The notes under the pieces: generated by a model
Told to the model about the DNA's origin: nothing
What the model saw: only the letters and a program-made list of their open reading frames with translations
Databases searched by the model: none
NCBI GenBank assembly: GCA_030340625.1
Contig: JAOPHQ010004846.1
Coordinates: 1-64,000 of the forward strand
Direction: 5' to 3'
DNA: 64,000 bases
Source of the DNA: Merluccius polli
Lineage: Eukaryota; Chordata; Actinopteri; Gadiformes; Merlucciidae
Shown: in pieces, positions 1 to 11,007 of the stretch
Layout of the letters: each line of letters starts with the position of its first letter
How positions within the stretch are numbered: position 1 is the first letter of the stretch
Position numbers and translations under genes: made by a program

Positions 1-98
1 AGATGGCAGACAGCTTGCGTCTTTCTGCTTCTCCTCATCTTCATAATTGTAAAGGCACCCTTGCTGCAGCAGCTGTGCCAATACTTTGTGTGCGTCTC

Positions 99-198
99 TG
101 TGTGTATACAGTATGTGTGTGTGTATGTGTGTGTGCCTGTGTGTGTGTCACTGCTTGCATGTGTGTGTGTGCGCATATGCACGCTAGTGTGTGTGGTG
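99..198. repeat. Imperfect (GT)n microsatellite
   Basis: A run of GT dinucleotides with scattered CT, TA and GC interruptions. The open frame across it (VCVCVC-type peptide) is a by-product of the repeat. The rest of 1-1116 has no recognisable gene: it holds a C-tract near 307-318, a short (CA)n near 390-408 and ordinary AT-rich sequence. Confidence 0.85.
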
Positions 199-567
199 TG
201 TTTCACACAATGGTGAGAGCGAGTAAAGTAGTGCGACCTTTGAAAACAGGAGGCTAGGGAATTACAGAAATTTGATCAAATTTGGAAAAAATGTCCTCCG
301 ATTTGACCCCCCCCCCTCCCTCCACCCACTCAGTATTTCAGTATTCAGCTCCACTGGTAAACTAATAGAGCAAATGCAGCCCTCACACAAACAGACACAC
401 ACACACATGCACGTACACTGCAAAAACTAGTACTGTCGGCACTGGAAACAACAGATGCGTGTGGCATATTGGATATATGTTTTCCATTGAATTTCCTCTG
501 TGCTCTTCAGCTGACCCAATGGGAATACATTAGTGCCTTCATGCTCGGCATTTGGGTTTTTTATGGC

Positions 568-603
568 AGTGTGAGTGAGTGTGCGTGTGTGTGTGTGTGT
601 GGA
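568..603. repeat. (GT)n microsatellite
   Basis: A GT-rich run, pure over its second half. Open frames on either strand here are repeat-driven and not supported as genes. Confidence 0.8.
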
Positions 604-1116
604 TATAAACATACGATGAACAATACCGTATTCCTAACAACCATACAAGTGTTGTTGCACATTCACTTTTCAAGAAACACTGCATAAGAGAAACATTTGA
701 AAATCTCTGTATTTTACCAAAAGGACCCAAAAGACAAAGAAAAGAAAATTGCATTTCAGATGCGTAAACAGGACATTTATACTGATGTGGGAATATTTGC
801 TGCAAAGATTTAATTTTTTCTGTCCGTTCATCGCGCCTCACAACAGACCACAAGAACGCATAACAAAATACAATGAAAAGCCACCGGATGCCCTGCGTGT
901 CCTCACAATAAAGATTTTTGGACACCCCGCCACTGGCCAGTCACTAGATGGCACTTCCCCGTTGACATCAGCCCTCTGTAAAGACAACTCAAGACTGATG
1001 TCTCAATTGAGCACCAAGATTGGAAACAGAACAAGGGGAGAATATTGAGGCTATTTGCCTGGACGGTGACACATTGATTCAGTTGAATTCAGTGGGTCTC
1101 TCTCCTCATCAGTGGG

Positions 1117-1195
1117 GGTCTCTCTCTCTCTCTCTCTCTCTCTTCCCCCCCCCCCCCCCCCCCGCCCCCCCCCCTCTCTCTCTTCTCCCTCTCTC
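1117..1195. repeat. (TC)n / poly-C / (TC)n tract at the inferred 5' edge of the LINE
   Basis: A (TC)n run is followed by about 30 nt of nearly pure C and a second TC-rich run. It lies directly upstream of the segment read here as the 5' UTR of the Tx1-clade LINE. A matching (TC)n tract sits at the LINE 3' edge (26354-26377), so the two may be halves of one target microsatellite. The low-complexity open frames across it are not genes. Confidence 0.75.
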
Positions 1196-1387
1196 ACTCA
1201 CCGTTGACGTAGCACAGGGGGGCAGTGTAGCGTTTTCGACCCCAAACATACATGAACCGACGAGCCAAATCAGGACGGAGTCACTCTTCATACTGCTACA
1301 TTCAAGAGATGTTGAATAATCGCTCGAATGTGCTGCTGACGTGTATTACAACCAACTGAACATACAGTGTTTTGATTTTGTCGTGCA

Positions 1388-1566
1388 CAGTGGCGGTTCT
1401 AGACCATTTTTTAATGGGGGGGCCAGGTTGGGGCCGGGGGCTTTTGTGTTCGAGGGGCACACCGTCATTTATTATTGACGCCGACTCCTCGTTCGGGGGG
1501 GCACAGGGGGGTCCGGACTCAGAGTTACGGGGTCCCCCGCTGGCCCCCCCCTAGAACCTCCACTGG
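1388..1566. mobile_element. hAT-like MITE with CAGTGG termini
   Basis: The ends are imperfect inverted repeats: CAGTGGCGGTTCTAG at the left and the complement of CAGTGGAGGTTCTAG at the right, followed by mirrored G-rich and C-rich stretches. CAG...CTG ends and small size suit a non-autonomous hAT element. The flanking 8-mers do not match, so no TSD supports the call. It lies in the presumed 5' UTR of the LINE. Confidence 0.55.
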
Positions 1567-1747
1567 CTGGAGAGAAGGTCGTTGTGGAGTGAGACGCTGA
1601 GCGTTTGTTCCGTAGTAATTTGATTTGATTTAATTTAATGTGGTTTATTGGGTATAGTTTTTCACTTTAAGTTTATTGTTAGTGTGTGTTTGTGTTTTTC
1701 TTTTTCCTCCTGCCGGTTTGTCTCGCCGGTCGGCGTCTTTAGACGCC

Positions 1748-2127
1748 ATGGTAAATGGAGTCACGTTTGACCACCTCACGCGAAAGCATGGCATTAAAAT
1801 TAACGCAGCTTTCCGTGCAGCGTGGAGGACATTGGGCTTGCGGTGGGAGAAGAAGGTCTGGCACGGCAGCGTGAAGTCGGCTGCTCGGATGAACAGCGCC
1901 GTGATCTTCCTGGATCCAGGTGGAGAAGGTGAACCGCGTCGAGACGTGAACACGGTGTAACAAATGTATTGTGCATGTAGGTAGCCGCTAGACTCAGCCG
2001 TTCACCCATGTGATCCTGTCCAATGTCCCTCCTTTCATAACCGATGAGTTTCTTAGCAGAGAGCTCTCCAGACATGGGAAGGTGGTGTTGCCCATAAAAA
2101 AGATCTTGTCTGGATGTAGATCTCAGC
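1748..2127 (+). pseudogene. Tx1-clade LINE ORF1 remnant (nucleic-acid-binding protein)
   Basis: From the ATG at 1748 the frame reads VNGVTFDHLTRKHGIKI, an N-terminal pattern of Tx1-type ORF1 proteins in fish. The frame closes at 1958-1960. A second stretch from about 2003 reads THVILSNVPPFITDEFLS and continues to 2127, resembling the RRM-like ILSNVPPF segment of the same family. The ORF1 product binds RNA and assists retrotransposition. The copy is broken by a stop between the two stretches, and the coding sequence ends where the MITE at 2128 begins; the zinc-knuckle region and C-terminus are not found. Clade assignment rests on recognising these motifs by eye. Confidence 0.6.
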
Positions 2128-2649
2128 TAGCCTGGCAAGCCAGACCCACATCAGAAAGATGTAGGGTCTGGCATTGCTCCATTGGCAGTGTGGGCGGGAT
2201 AAACAGTTGTCATTCAAGTTCCCTCTGCACGCAATACGATAGCGCTTACAACCAATCACAGCAACGAAGAAGGTGACGTAGTCAGAGCGACGGCTCTGAC
2301 TACGTAATTAATCAAAACTCCGAATACATCTTTCTTTTCGACGAAAGACTTCAGCGCCGTTCTTTGTTCTTTTCTCAAAGAAAATGTTAACTTCAAGTCT
2401 TGAAGAGTCGCGGCCAAAGCCGAGTCGAAAGACAGCTGTTCGCCAGCAGCAGCAGCCATTGTTTACCTCTAACACGGAACCGTCGCAACTCTGTCGTCAT
2501 GGTAGCCCGACTTCCGATTCCGCCCCTCACGCTGTGATTGGCCTGACAGATTTCTGTTTCCAGCAGCGCAAACCAACGGCGATGTGCTAGACTGACCCTG
2601 GCTGCAAATTAAATTTGCTGCCGCTAGGGGCGTCTAGATTTCTAGGCTA
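2128..2649. mobile_element. Non-autonomous DNA transposon (TAGCCTGG ends)
   Basis: It begins TAGCCTGGC and ends CTAGGCTA, short inverted termini like those of the insert at 10542-10998. GATCTC occurs just left of the element (three bases in) and immediately to its right, a partly decayed duplication. The left part forms a hairpin (CCAGACCCACATC against GATGTAGGGTCTGG). A segment with CATTGGCAG and GGGCGGGATAAAC resembles the MITE at 63028-63310. It interrupts LINE ORF1. No transposase is present. Confidence 0.55.
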
Positions 2650-3176
2650 GATCTCTATGGGGTCAGAACAGTCTCATTAATATTGAATGCACAGAGAAGG
2701 ATTCACTATGTTATTTTGTGATTTATATATAAGTTACTCTCTTCTCACAAATACATTTCAATGCACACACAAATGGATATCGGCATGTATAAATGTAAAA
2801 TAAATCCATAAACAAAAATAAGTTTCACAAACACATTTCTGATCCACACACAAATGTGTCTTGTTTAAAATAAATGTAATATAAATCCATAAATATATGA
2901 ATTATAAAAATATTTGCAATTTTCATCAAAAATGTATTTGGATGTTGTTACATTTATATACAAACTGTTAAACTTGAATTTACAAGACACGTTTCATTTG
3001 TGAACTTGTTTGCATTTGTGTGTGAACTGGTCTGTATTTATATGTGGATTTTTGAGACTCCCCTGACACGGCTGGAATCACAAATGCATTTTTTTCAACC
3101 AAGGAACTTTCTGTATCAGTCCAACGAGGGGGTACCTCAGCATGGCCAGAGCACAGCATTTTCTCTGCGCATTTTG
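2650..3176. other. AT-rich segment with internal inverted repeats, unassigned
   Basis: No gene is visible. The sequence contains several copies of CACAAATG-like words in both orientations. Its ends carry loosely inverted words (AATGCACAGAGAA left, TTCTCTGCGCATT right), which could mark a decayed MITE that replaced most of the 3' LTR of the minus-strand BEL element. No target duplication was found. Confidence 0.3.
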
Positions 3177-3213
3177 CATTACATAAATAATACAAAATTA
3201 ATATGGCTCATAC
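3177..3213 (-). repeat. 3' LTR stub of the minus-strand BEL element
   Basis: 37 bp identical to 12460-12496. On the minus strand it starts TGTATGAGCC and is preceded by the purine-rich AGGGGCTGGAG, a plausible polypurine tract. The remainder of this LTR is missing or replaced by the AT-rich sequence to its left. Confidence 0.65.
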
Positions 3214-3263
3214 ACTCCAGCCCCTAATTGCGTCTGTCAGAGCAATTACACCAAATTCACCAA

Positions 3264-4492
3264 TTACTCTTTAGCTTCATTAAGCAAGCATATTTTGGTT
3301 ATGGGTCGTTCAATGATGTTGTTTGTCTTCAAACGAACCACACGTGCCAGACCTCTCTTATCAGGGAAGGTTTCCAGGACTCTTCCTAGCATCCACGACC
3401 CCTGTGGTGCTGTGGAGTCCGCAACCATGACCAGGTCTCCAGGAACAAAACTCCTCTTCTCCTGGTTCCATTTTTGACGCTCCTGTAAAAGCGTACTCGC
3501 GGATCCACCTCTTCCAAAAGAGATCCGAGATGTACTGGATTTGTTGTTTATTTGCTCACCGGTTTTTCCACCATGGAGCTTACAGATGAGGCATCTTGAT
3601 ATGATCTTCCTCACTGCAGTAGGTCCACATGTGACCCAGTATTTCTCCTTGGTAGCAGAAAGAACATGACTTCTACCTCCATGTTCAAGCTGTAGATGGA
3701 CCGTGAACGGAGGATAAGGTCGGAGATGTGTTGGTCTTTTGACAAGATGAGGGGGGTGTTTAATGTCCTCAGGGATTGCTGCCTTATTCAGCCGTCCCCC
3801 AACTCGTAGAAGTCCTCCTTCTAGAACCGGATCCAATTTGAGGATGCTGCTAATTCTCGACACTTGTGGCTTGCCAGAGGTTAGTGCAGCAAATTTCAGT
3901 GGGGAATCTCTCTTGCTGGCAAAAAGCGATTATGGAGGTCTCAGCCTCCAAGAGATCTTCCAGCGTCACCTTCTGATTCCCAAGTGATGTTGAGAAAGCT
4001 TGCATCTCCTTATTGCACATCCAACCTTGCTGCTCCAGTAGCACTGGTGTTTGCACACTTCAACTATTTTCTTTTCTTACTCAGTTTGAGCAGTTCCTTT
4101 CAGCTTAATTAGCCATGCAACTGCAACCTTTAATCTTTGCCAATCAGAGAAATGGGTCATCAGTTGCGATGTGGCATTGGTATCAACAAGTATTGCATTG
4201 ACAGTCAGATTTCTCTTTACTTCTGGGTCGTCGGCAGTGACACTTGTATCCACAGGAAATGTTGGCCACGTTTCTTCAGGTTCCCGTAGGAATTCCGGGC
4301 CCTTCCATCCATCTTTGCTTCACAAGCTCTTCTGCCTTCAATCCACGTGAAGCATCGTCAGCAGGGTTTAGGGATGTGGGAACGTACCTCCACTGCTCAA
4401 CTTCCGAGTTGTCCCTGATGGTGGTTACCCTGTTTGCTACAATGGGTTTGAAATCTTCGGTCCTCATTCTTTATGTATTTAAGAACTGATGT
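3264..4492 (-). pseudogene. BEL/Pao pol C-terminal part: RNase H tail and integrase with catalytic core deleted
   Basis: The minus-strand reading from 4492 gives STSVLKYIKNED-like RNase H/connection sequence with NPADDASRG (4276-4467), then the integrase zinc-binding region (LLRVGGRLN near 3810, CLICKLHGG near 3585). The frame then jumps to the C-terminal DUF5641-like domain (WNQEKRSFVPGDLVMV, WMLGRVLETFPD), ending at 3264. The integrase core of about 200 residues that should lie between is absent near 3540, so the D,D-35-E triad is gone. Two further frame breaks occur around 3860 and 4060-4270. Integrase would insert the cDNA copy into host DNA; this copy cannot. Confidence 0.8.
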
Positions 4493-5354
4493 GCTGTCAG
4501 CAGACATGGGGACTCGAGTCTGAGACTCGGACTCGAGTCGCACTTAAGTCGCAAAAACAGTGACTTCAGACTTGACTTGGACTCGACCCAAAAGACTTTC
4601 AGACTTGACTCGGACTCGAGCTTCGAGACTCGTCAACAACTTGTTGGCAAGCTATTGTTGCTTTTTAAATCTAAATTCATTAATATGTTTCTATTTTCTT
4701 TTATTGGCGCATATACTTTGGGGAAACGTATGACGAGCTTCATGTCTCCTGCCCTGCAGCCAAAATGCGCAACGTTACGCATGCGCTATGAGCGCACACT
4801 CACACATCAAAAAATGCATTGATGATGGCAACACCAAATCCTCCCGCAGTTGTTCCTTTTGTTATTAGTTTCGCGTTCATATAATCCTACCCCGGTGAGA
4901 AGATATGGTCCTATTGTATTATTATATCTCCTTCTCCTATAGAGCGTAACAGTGACCCGCCCCCCTTTTTAACAGCTCCGGTGCCGGAAGTAAATTTCCC
5001 ATGCATTTATCTCGTCCACTTTTCGTAGAATCCTTATAAAAAGAGTATTAAGCCTTTAACCAAGCCAATCGTTCGTTATGGTAGTCGTGACCATATTATG
5101 TTTGATTCGGGATGAGTAGTTCCTCACTCGGTCAACAACATAATGTACACAGTCTTGTACCTTTGGCTTTTCTTCCGTTTTCCAAATTCTTTTTATGCCC
5201 GAATCAAACATAATATGGTCACGACTACCATAACGAACGATTGGCTTGGTTAAAGGCTTAATACTCTTTTTATAAGGATTATACGAAAAGTGGACGAGAT
5301 AAATGCATGGAAATTTACTTCCGGCACCGGAGCTGTTAAAAAGGGGGCGGTCAC

Positions 5355-5815
5355 CATAGACATATATACATAGACGCCTCATGACGTGATGGAACGTAAC
5401 CCAGCGTCGCCGCCATATTGGTAGGGAGTCCTCACTCTAGTCTAGCATAGGAGTCAACGGGAGAACAAGCTATGCCAGTATGTTGTGCAGCTTACGGCGC
5501 AGTATTGACACCAGATCGCGTGGGATTACCTTTAACAAGTAAGATTGAACAATAATTCTTATTATTTAAAAAAAAAAAAAAAATCGTCCTGTATCATAAA
5601 TAAATCTCTGCCATTTGTAACAAACCAAACCGTGTGAAAATCCGGTAAAAATTCAGGGAGTTATGCTTATTATTGTAGTTGGGGATACGCCTTCCTCCAT
5701 AGAAATGAATGCACTGGGGACGCACTGGGTCCCCTGCCAAGATGGCGGCCGCGCTGCTACGTCAGCTCTAACGGGCAGCGTCAGTCTATGAGGCGTCTAT
5801 GTATACATGTCTATG
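5355..5815. mobile_element. P-element-like non-autonomous transposon (CATAGACATATATACAT ends)
   Basis: Inverted termini CATAGACATATATACATAG and the complement of CATAGACATGTATACATAG are flanked by an 8-bp duplication, GCGGTCAC at 5347-5354 and GCGGGCAC at 5816-5823 (one mismatch). A CA start and 8-bp duplication fit the P superfamily, whose transposases carry an N-terminal THAP zinc finger; a THAP-like start occurs inside. A 53-bp relative with the same ends and a perfect 8-bp duplication is at 30418-30470. hAT membership is the main alternative. Confidence 0.55.
5472..5542 (+). pseudogene. Possible THAP-type N-terminal exon fragment
   Basis: The ATG at 5472 opens MPVCCAAYGAVLTPDRVG, resembling the start of THAP zinc fingers (M-P-x-C-x-A-x-G). 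The second zinc-ligand cysteine after AYG is replaced by alanine and the rest of the domain is absent. GTAAG at 5539-5543 could be a splice donor ending a first exon. The sequence is only about 23 residues long, so the match may be fortuitous, but it lies in an element whose other features suggest a THAP-encoding P-like ancestor. Confidence 0.35.
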
Positions 5816-6446
5816 GCGGGCACTGTTACGCTCTATTAGTGACGTCTCCGCTTCGCCGTCTGTTCGTTGTAAAAAAAATGCTCCCTGTTGCCGTGGGTAC
5901 GGCAGAATCCGGCGCCAGTGGTTTGCTGAAAATGTACACCAAATAGTAGGGGTGGGAGAAAAAAATCGTTTTAAATCGATTTTTTTGTTCAAAAATCGAT
6001 TTTAGTTCCTCTAAGCTTAGGTGGGAAAAAGTAACTGCTTTTCTCCAGCAGAGGGCGAAATGTTTTAGTTTGCGGGAAAACAATATTTTTATTTATTTTA
6101 TTTTACCTCTTTTATACTGTATGCAGTTGAGGCTTGCCAGCTTCAGTCTTGAAAAGAGAGTGTAGTAGCAGTTAAAATAGTTAGATATTGCTGCTAAATA
6201 AATCTTAAAAACTGACTCACATGTGATGTGCATTTTTTTGGTTTGGTGTTTAAAAAAGCAAACAAAAAATCGCAAAAATCGGCAGTATCGAAGACTTGAG
6301 ACTTGACTTGGACTTGTGGCAAAAGACTTGAGACTTGACTTGAATTTACCCTCAAAGACTTGAGACTTGACTTGGACTCGAGCTCAAAGACTTGAGACTT
6401 GACTTGGACTTGCAACAAATGACTTGTGAACATCTCTGGCTGTCAG

Positions 6447-8500
6447 TCCAAAAGCAGGTCTTCTTCAGTGGAAGCTAGAGCTCCGATTGAAGCATCTTGT
6501 CCACTCGTACTGCAACAACGGCAGCGGTGAGCTCTAAACGGGGAATGGTGACAGGCTTCATGGGGGCCACTCTGGCTTTGCCAAATAGGAAGGCAACATG
6601 TCATGTCCATGTCAACTCTCATCCATGTTCTGCATTCTCAGGTAAGTAGCCGTACCATAGCCGTTCTCCGCTCGCGTCGGCGAAGTGTTGCAATTGGGTG
6701 CTGACAGTCCTCCCAAATCCTTCAGGCTTCACGCATCTGTGGATCTTGAAATATGCCACCTTCTCAAGATCTGTCAGCCATTTCTTCCACTTCTGCTGGA
6801 AAGCTGGAGGTATTGGATCGTCCCAATCACACTTCGTCCTGCGTAGCTCCTGCAACAGCAGCTTGGCGGGGAGTACTAGAGGTGCTAGGAATCCCAATGG
6901 ATCGTAGACCGAACCTGATGATGGATAGCATGCCTTGCTTGGTTGGCGGCTTCTCCTTGACTTTCAGCTTGAATTTGAAAGTGTCTGTCTCGATACACCA
7001 CTGCAAACCCAAAGCTCTGTCCAACGGCAGCTTATCCCTGTCCAGATCAAGCTCATGCAGGTTCTTGGACTTGAGATCCTCTGGGAGGCTTTGAAGCACT
7101 TCTCTGCTGTTACTGATCCATTGAGTGAGGGTGAAACCTCCTTTGCTGCAAATGGTTGCAAGGTTCTTAACCATGGTGACTGCATCCTCTTCAGAGGGCA
7201 GACTCTTCAATAGATCATCCATGTAGAAGTTTCGGTTGACCGTTTCGATCACTTCTTTTGGAAAGTTGGCCTGGTTGTCTTCAGCGGTCTTTCTAAGAGC
7301 AAGGCAGGCGACACTGGGTGATGAAACCGCTCCAAATAAATGGACAGTCATGCGATGCTCTAAAAGATCTTGCTCCAGATTACCTTGAGGCCACCATAAG
7401 AATCTTAAGTAGTCCCGGTGTTCCTCTGCCACCTTAACCTGGTGGAACATAGCCTTTATCTCCGCCATTATGGCCACTTGTTCCTGTCTGAACCTCATAA
7501 GAACTCCAACTAACGAGCTGGTGAGGTTCGGTCCTTGCAAGAGCTGACTGTTGAGCGAGACCCCTTTGTACTCTGCCCCACAGTCAAACACCACTCGTAG
7601 CTTTCCTTTCTGTGGATGGTACACTCCGTGGTGCGGGATATACCACACCTTCCCTGTTGGCGTTTCGAACTGATGCTGCGGCACTTCTTCGGCATAGCCA
7701 TTGCTAAGGACATCGGCAAGGAAGTTGTTGTACTCCTCATGAAAGCTTGCGTCTTTCTGAAGTCTCCTTTTTAGACAATGAACGCGTTGCATAGCAACAC
7801 CGAGATTGTTCGGCATCGAAACATCTTTCCCTTTGAAAGGCATTTGAAATGTGTAGTGTCCATTCTGAAGCTTAGCAGAGCTTTCCATTATCTCCATAAA
7901 CTTATTTTCTTCCCTTGACATTTCTTCCTGTTCTGCAGAGGCTCGCTCATTAAAGTCGTAGTTGTACTGGCTTGTTAACAGTTCTTCAATTCTGTCAATG
8001 GCGATTCTGTTGGCATAAATTGATGGGTGGTCGATTCCACAGTTGCTACTTCCCTGTAATGGACCATTTATTACCCACCCCAGTAGGGTTCTGATCGCGT
8101 AGGGTCCCTCTTCACCTTCACGACTGTTAATCACCTCCCAAGGCTCCATCAACTTGGAGGCGTTTGTGCCAATTAACAGGTCAACATCAGCGTTTATGTG
8201 GGGAATCTTTACATCCTCTAAATACGGCCATTTTCTCAGCTCCTTTTCACTGATTATGTTGGCTGTAGAGACAGGCATCTCTTTCTGGGTACACACTTTG
8301 GGAAGTGGATAGAAGCACTCACCTTTAAATCCTGAAATCTCCAAACTGTCAACAACAGAGCTTTCTACTGCGTTATTATGGCCCAAGGTACGGATATGAA
8401 TCTTGAATTTGCGTCCTTACATGTTCAACTTGTCAATGAGCTTCCTGGTGCAGAAAGTTCCTGTACTCCCTGGGTCCAGAAACGCATAGGTTTCAATAAC
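6447..8500 (-). pseudogene. BEL/Pao pol: protease, reverse transcriptase and RNase H start (decayed)
   Basis: The minus strand continues the gag frame. The protease active-site motif DPGST lies at 8462-8476, followed by PHINADVDLLIGTNAS. Reverse transcriptase covers roughly 7700-7000, with KLRVVFDCGAEY, the LQGPNLTSSLVGVLMRF block and the catalytic YMDD at 7215-7226. RNase H begins at about 6690 (FADAS). Two in-frame stops (TAG 8501-8503 at the gag/pol junction, TAA 8417-8419) and a frameshift near 6900 inactivate it. The downstream boundary is the hAT insertion. The product would copy genomic RNA into cDNA in Gag particles. Confidence 0.85.
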
Positions 8501-10541
8501 CTAGTTTCCCTTTGAGCACTTCACCTTCACAGGCAAAATGGGAAGAATTCCATTGCAGTGGCCAGCCCCTGTAAGACCACAAGCAGAGGATGTTGTACAG
8601 CTGTCAGAAGTATTTGACTGCTCAGTACTCTTGTGCTCACCATCCTTCTGATCCTTCTGAGTAACCCTTTCCTTCTCTCCTATGTGCAAAACACTGGGGT
8701 GCGTTCGGTTGCACTTTTTGCAAGTGATGCGCCTGTCGCAATTCCTGCTCAAGTGTCCTGTGCACAAGCAACTGAAACACAGACCTTTCCCCTTTAGATA
8801 GTCCAGTTTCTCCCTGTATGTCTTTCTTCCCAGTTTAAAACATTGGTCCAAAACATGATTACCAGCAGCACAATACAGGCAGGAAATAGAATCAGTCTTG
8901 GTAAAGGATGTCACTTTGTTCTGAGCCTTTTCCTTCTTGTCACCATCTGGTTTGCTCCATCCATCCTCATTCTTGTGAGTGTCTGCTTTGCATCCATCCT
9001 CAATGACCACCTGTGTGACAAAGCTGTTTCTTCTCAGCTGTGGTTTCACCTGTAACTTGCTTGCTTTTGTAGCTCCTTTGATAACAGCTGAAGTGTCCTG
9101 TATGTCACCAAAGACTGGATCTGAAGTGATTCTGACCTGGCGCTCGATGTACTTCACAATGTCTGAGAATCGTGCTCTTTGACCAGTTTTCTCCAGTATC
9201 TCACATGCCTTTGTTCTCCACTTGTCTCTAAGTTTATACGGAAGCTTCTGACTCAGAATCTTTATGTTTGCTGGCATGTTAAGTTCCTCCAAGTACCGAA
9301 GATCATCCATAGCGTTAGAACACTCACGGAGGAGTCCATAAGCTTTGAGCGCTTTGGGGTCCTCAGCTTTGATACTTGGCCATCCTGTGACCTTCTCCAT
9401 GTAGGCCGCTGTTATCTTAAACTCATTTCCAAAGTGCTCCTTGAGCAACTTTTTGGCGACAGCAAATCCTTTATCTGCAGTCATATGAAGGCAGCTGCGC
9501 ACAATATCCCTTGGCTGCCCCCTAGTGTATTGCTCAAGATAATACAAACAGTCTCCTTTACAGCTGGTCTTTGCTTCCACGCAGTTCTCAAACGCCTTCA
9601 TAAATGTGTTGAACCTTAGAGGATCTCCATCATAAATTGGAATTTCTCGGCACGGCAGCAGTTGTGACGCTTGCATTTGAACAAGGAGAGCTGTTATGTC
9701 ATTCTGTTGTTGCAGCAGATTGTAGAGACCTGCTGTCTGATTTTGGCCTTGCAGGGGTTGAAACACTTGTTGGTCTAGAGTGAGTTGAAAGCTTTGACTG
9801 AAGGTTGTCTTTGATTGTAACTTAGGGGGTTGAGAGCCTTGACTGACAGTTGGCTTTGGCATGATAGTTGGTGTGGCTAATGGTGAAGCATTGCTTTGCA
9901 GTGGTAGAGATGCATGTCGCTGTGAGGGCGGATACACAAATATTGAGGCCTGTGGATTGAGAGAGGTGAGCGGGAGCTTAGATCTAGCCCCTTTCCTGAT
10001 GTAGGAAGCCATTCCATCAGATTGCCTTGAATGGACGCTGCTACCGACCTGTAGCACTGCTAGTTTAGCAGAAGTGGCAGCTATCTCAGTGTCCAGCTCA
10101 AGCTGCTCCCTTTTTCTCCTCAAGATGAGATCCTGCTCCTCCAATGCATGCATATCCTTTAAAGCAGCAGCTCGAGCCAAGAGCGCGGCCTGTTCCGCCT
10201 CTGCCCTGCGTCTGGCTGAAGAAGTGGAGGATCTGCTACTTGAGGATCTGCTACTTGAGCCATGGTGCCTTGACTGCACGTTTGAAATGCTGTCTTGAGG
10301 TTGAATCTGATCCTCCTCTTCCTCATCCTTTCCAACAGCAGCCTCATTTCCATTTCCAGCATTGACATCAACAGTTTGAGTTTCAGTTTGACCCGGCAAA
10401 TCATCATCGTGATCATCACTCACCTTGGTAGCTGGACAAGCTTTAGTGTCATACAACCATTGATTTGTACCCACAATAAACTCATTGATATTCAACATTT
10501 TAGCTTGGTACCATATTTCATGTTTGTTTGCTTCATCAACA
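8501..10541 (-). pseudogene. BEL/Pao gag, main part
   Basis: A 666-residue open stretch (10498 to 8501) extends further upstream in frame to 10541, where the MITE begins. From the N-terminal side it has an acidic and serine-rich segment, a charged coiled coil rich in A, E, R and L (about 10210-10030), a proline/glutamine-rich linker, a DUF1759-like capsid region starting near 9640 (REIPIYDGDPLRFNTFMKAF), and cysteine clusters near 8895-8690 (CLYCAAGNH, CFSCLCTGHLSRNC, CKKCNRTH). Gag forms the particle and binds RNA. Apart from the MITE and the terminal TAG it is surprisingly open, so the element is not very ancient. Confidence 0.85.
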
Positions 10542-10998
10542 TAGCCTGGCTCCGCCCGCCTACGTACTTCCGCTCAATTTTCATTTCACTTCAGTACTAA
10601 GGTCTGGCCGTGCTGTATGTTAGAATGATTTCTTTTCCCTCAAATGTGCCTTCCAATCAGCGAACAGGAGGCGCGGCCTGAGAAGAGTGACGTAGAGGTC
10701 GTGCGCGAATTTCAGTTATTGAGCGGAAGTACGGAGGCGGGCGGAACCAGGCTAATGCTAATGCTCACTGCATGTGCCGTTTGTATACTGCGCGCAACGT
10801 GGTTTCTGGCGCATGAAATACGTCACGACCAAACGTTAGCGATTGGTTAAGGCAGATCCAGAGTGGCACTGGGCAGAGCCAATAGGTTTTAAACTTCAAC
10901 AGCACCCGCCTTCAAGTGAGAAATCATTTGTCTCTACAGCACTGCTAGACCTTTAGTATGAATGAAATGAGTACGAAGGTCTAGTTAGGACTAGGCTA
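10542..10998. mobile_element. MITE inserted in BEL gag, 9-bp target duplication
   Basis: Termini are TAGCCTGG and the complement of TAGCCTAG, flanked by TCATCAACA at 10533-10541 and 10999-11007. A long inner inverted repeat pairs the GGCTCCGCCCGCC stretch near 10549 with its complement near 10740, both next to TACTTCCGCTCAAT or its complement. The 9-bp duplication fits Mutator-like elements; an 8-bp reading would fit hAT. Removing it lets the gag reading continue (EANKHEIWYQAKM). No open frame of interest. Confidence 0.75.
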
Positions 10999-11007
10999 TC
11001 ATCAACA

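Larger units (their letters stand above)
4942..5833. mobile_element. TA-flanked palindromic (foldback) element, copy 1, itself interrupted
   Basis: Inverted termini GAGCGTAACAGTGAC sit between TA dinucleotides (4940-4941 and 5834-5835). The body is a near-perfect palindrome with arms of roughly 180 bp: AACAGCTCCGGTGCCGG and its complement, and CCAATCGTTCGTTATGG and its complement, around a short spacer near 5110-5190. The right arm is split by the P-like insert 5355-5815. A second copy lies at 30813-31214. TA duplication and inverted termini suggest a Tc1/mariner-related MITE; no transposase is present. Confidence 0.75.
4501..6438. mobile_element. hAT-superfamily non-autonomous element with repeat-rich ends
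   Basis: Flanked by a perfect 8-bp duplication GCTGTCAG (4493-4500 and 6439-6446), the hAT signature. Ends are CAGACATGGGGACT and the complement of CAGAGATGTTCAC. Both subterminal regions (4515-4640 and 6290-6425) consist of degenerate repeats of GACTTGAGACTTGACTTGG-type units in inverted relation, which would give the ends a strong hairpin. A segment from about 5947 (GGGGTGGGAGAAAAAAATCG) looks like the start of a further small repeat. It carries the TA-flanked foldback 4942-5833. No transposase is present. It interrupts pol of the minus-strand BEL element. Confidence 0.85.

Noticed and set aside
3..257. 84-residue open frame rich in V and C
   Set aside because: It runs across the (GT)n microsatellite; the peptide is a translation of the repeat.
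1020..1319. Open frames with SLSLSL and PPPP runs on both strands
   Set aside because: They cover (TC)n and poly-C tracts and show no domain.
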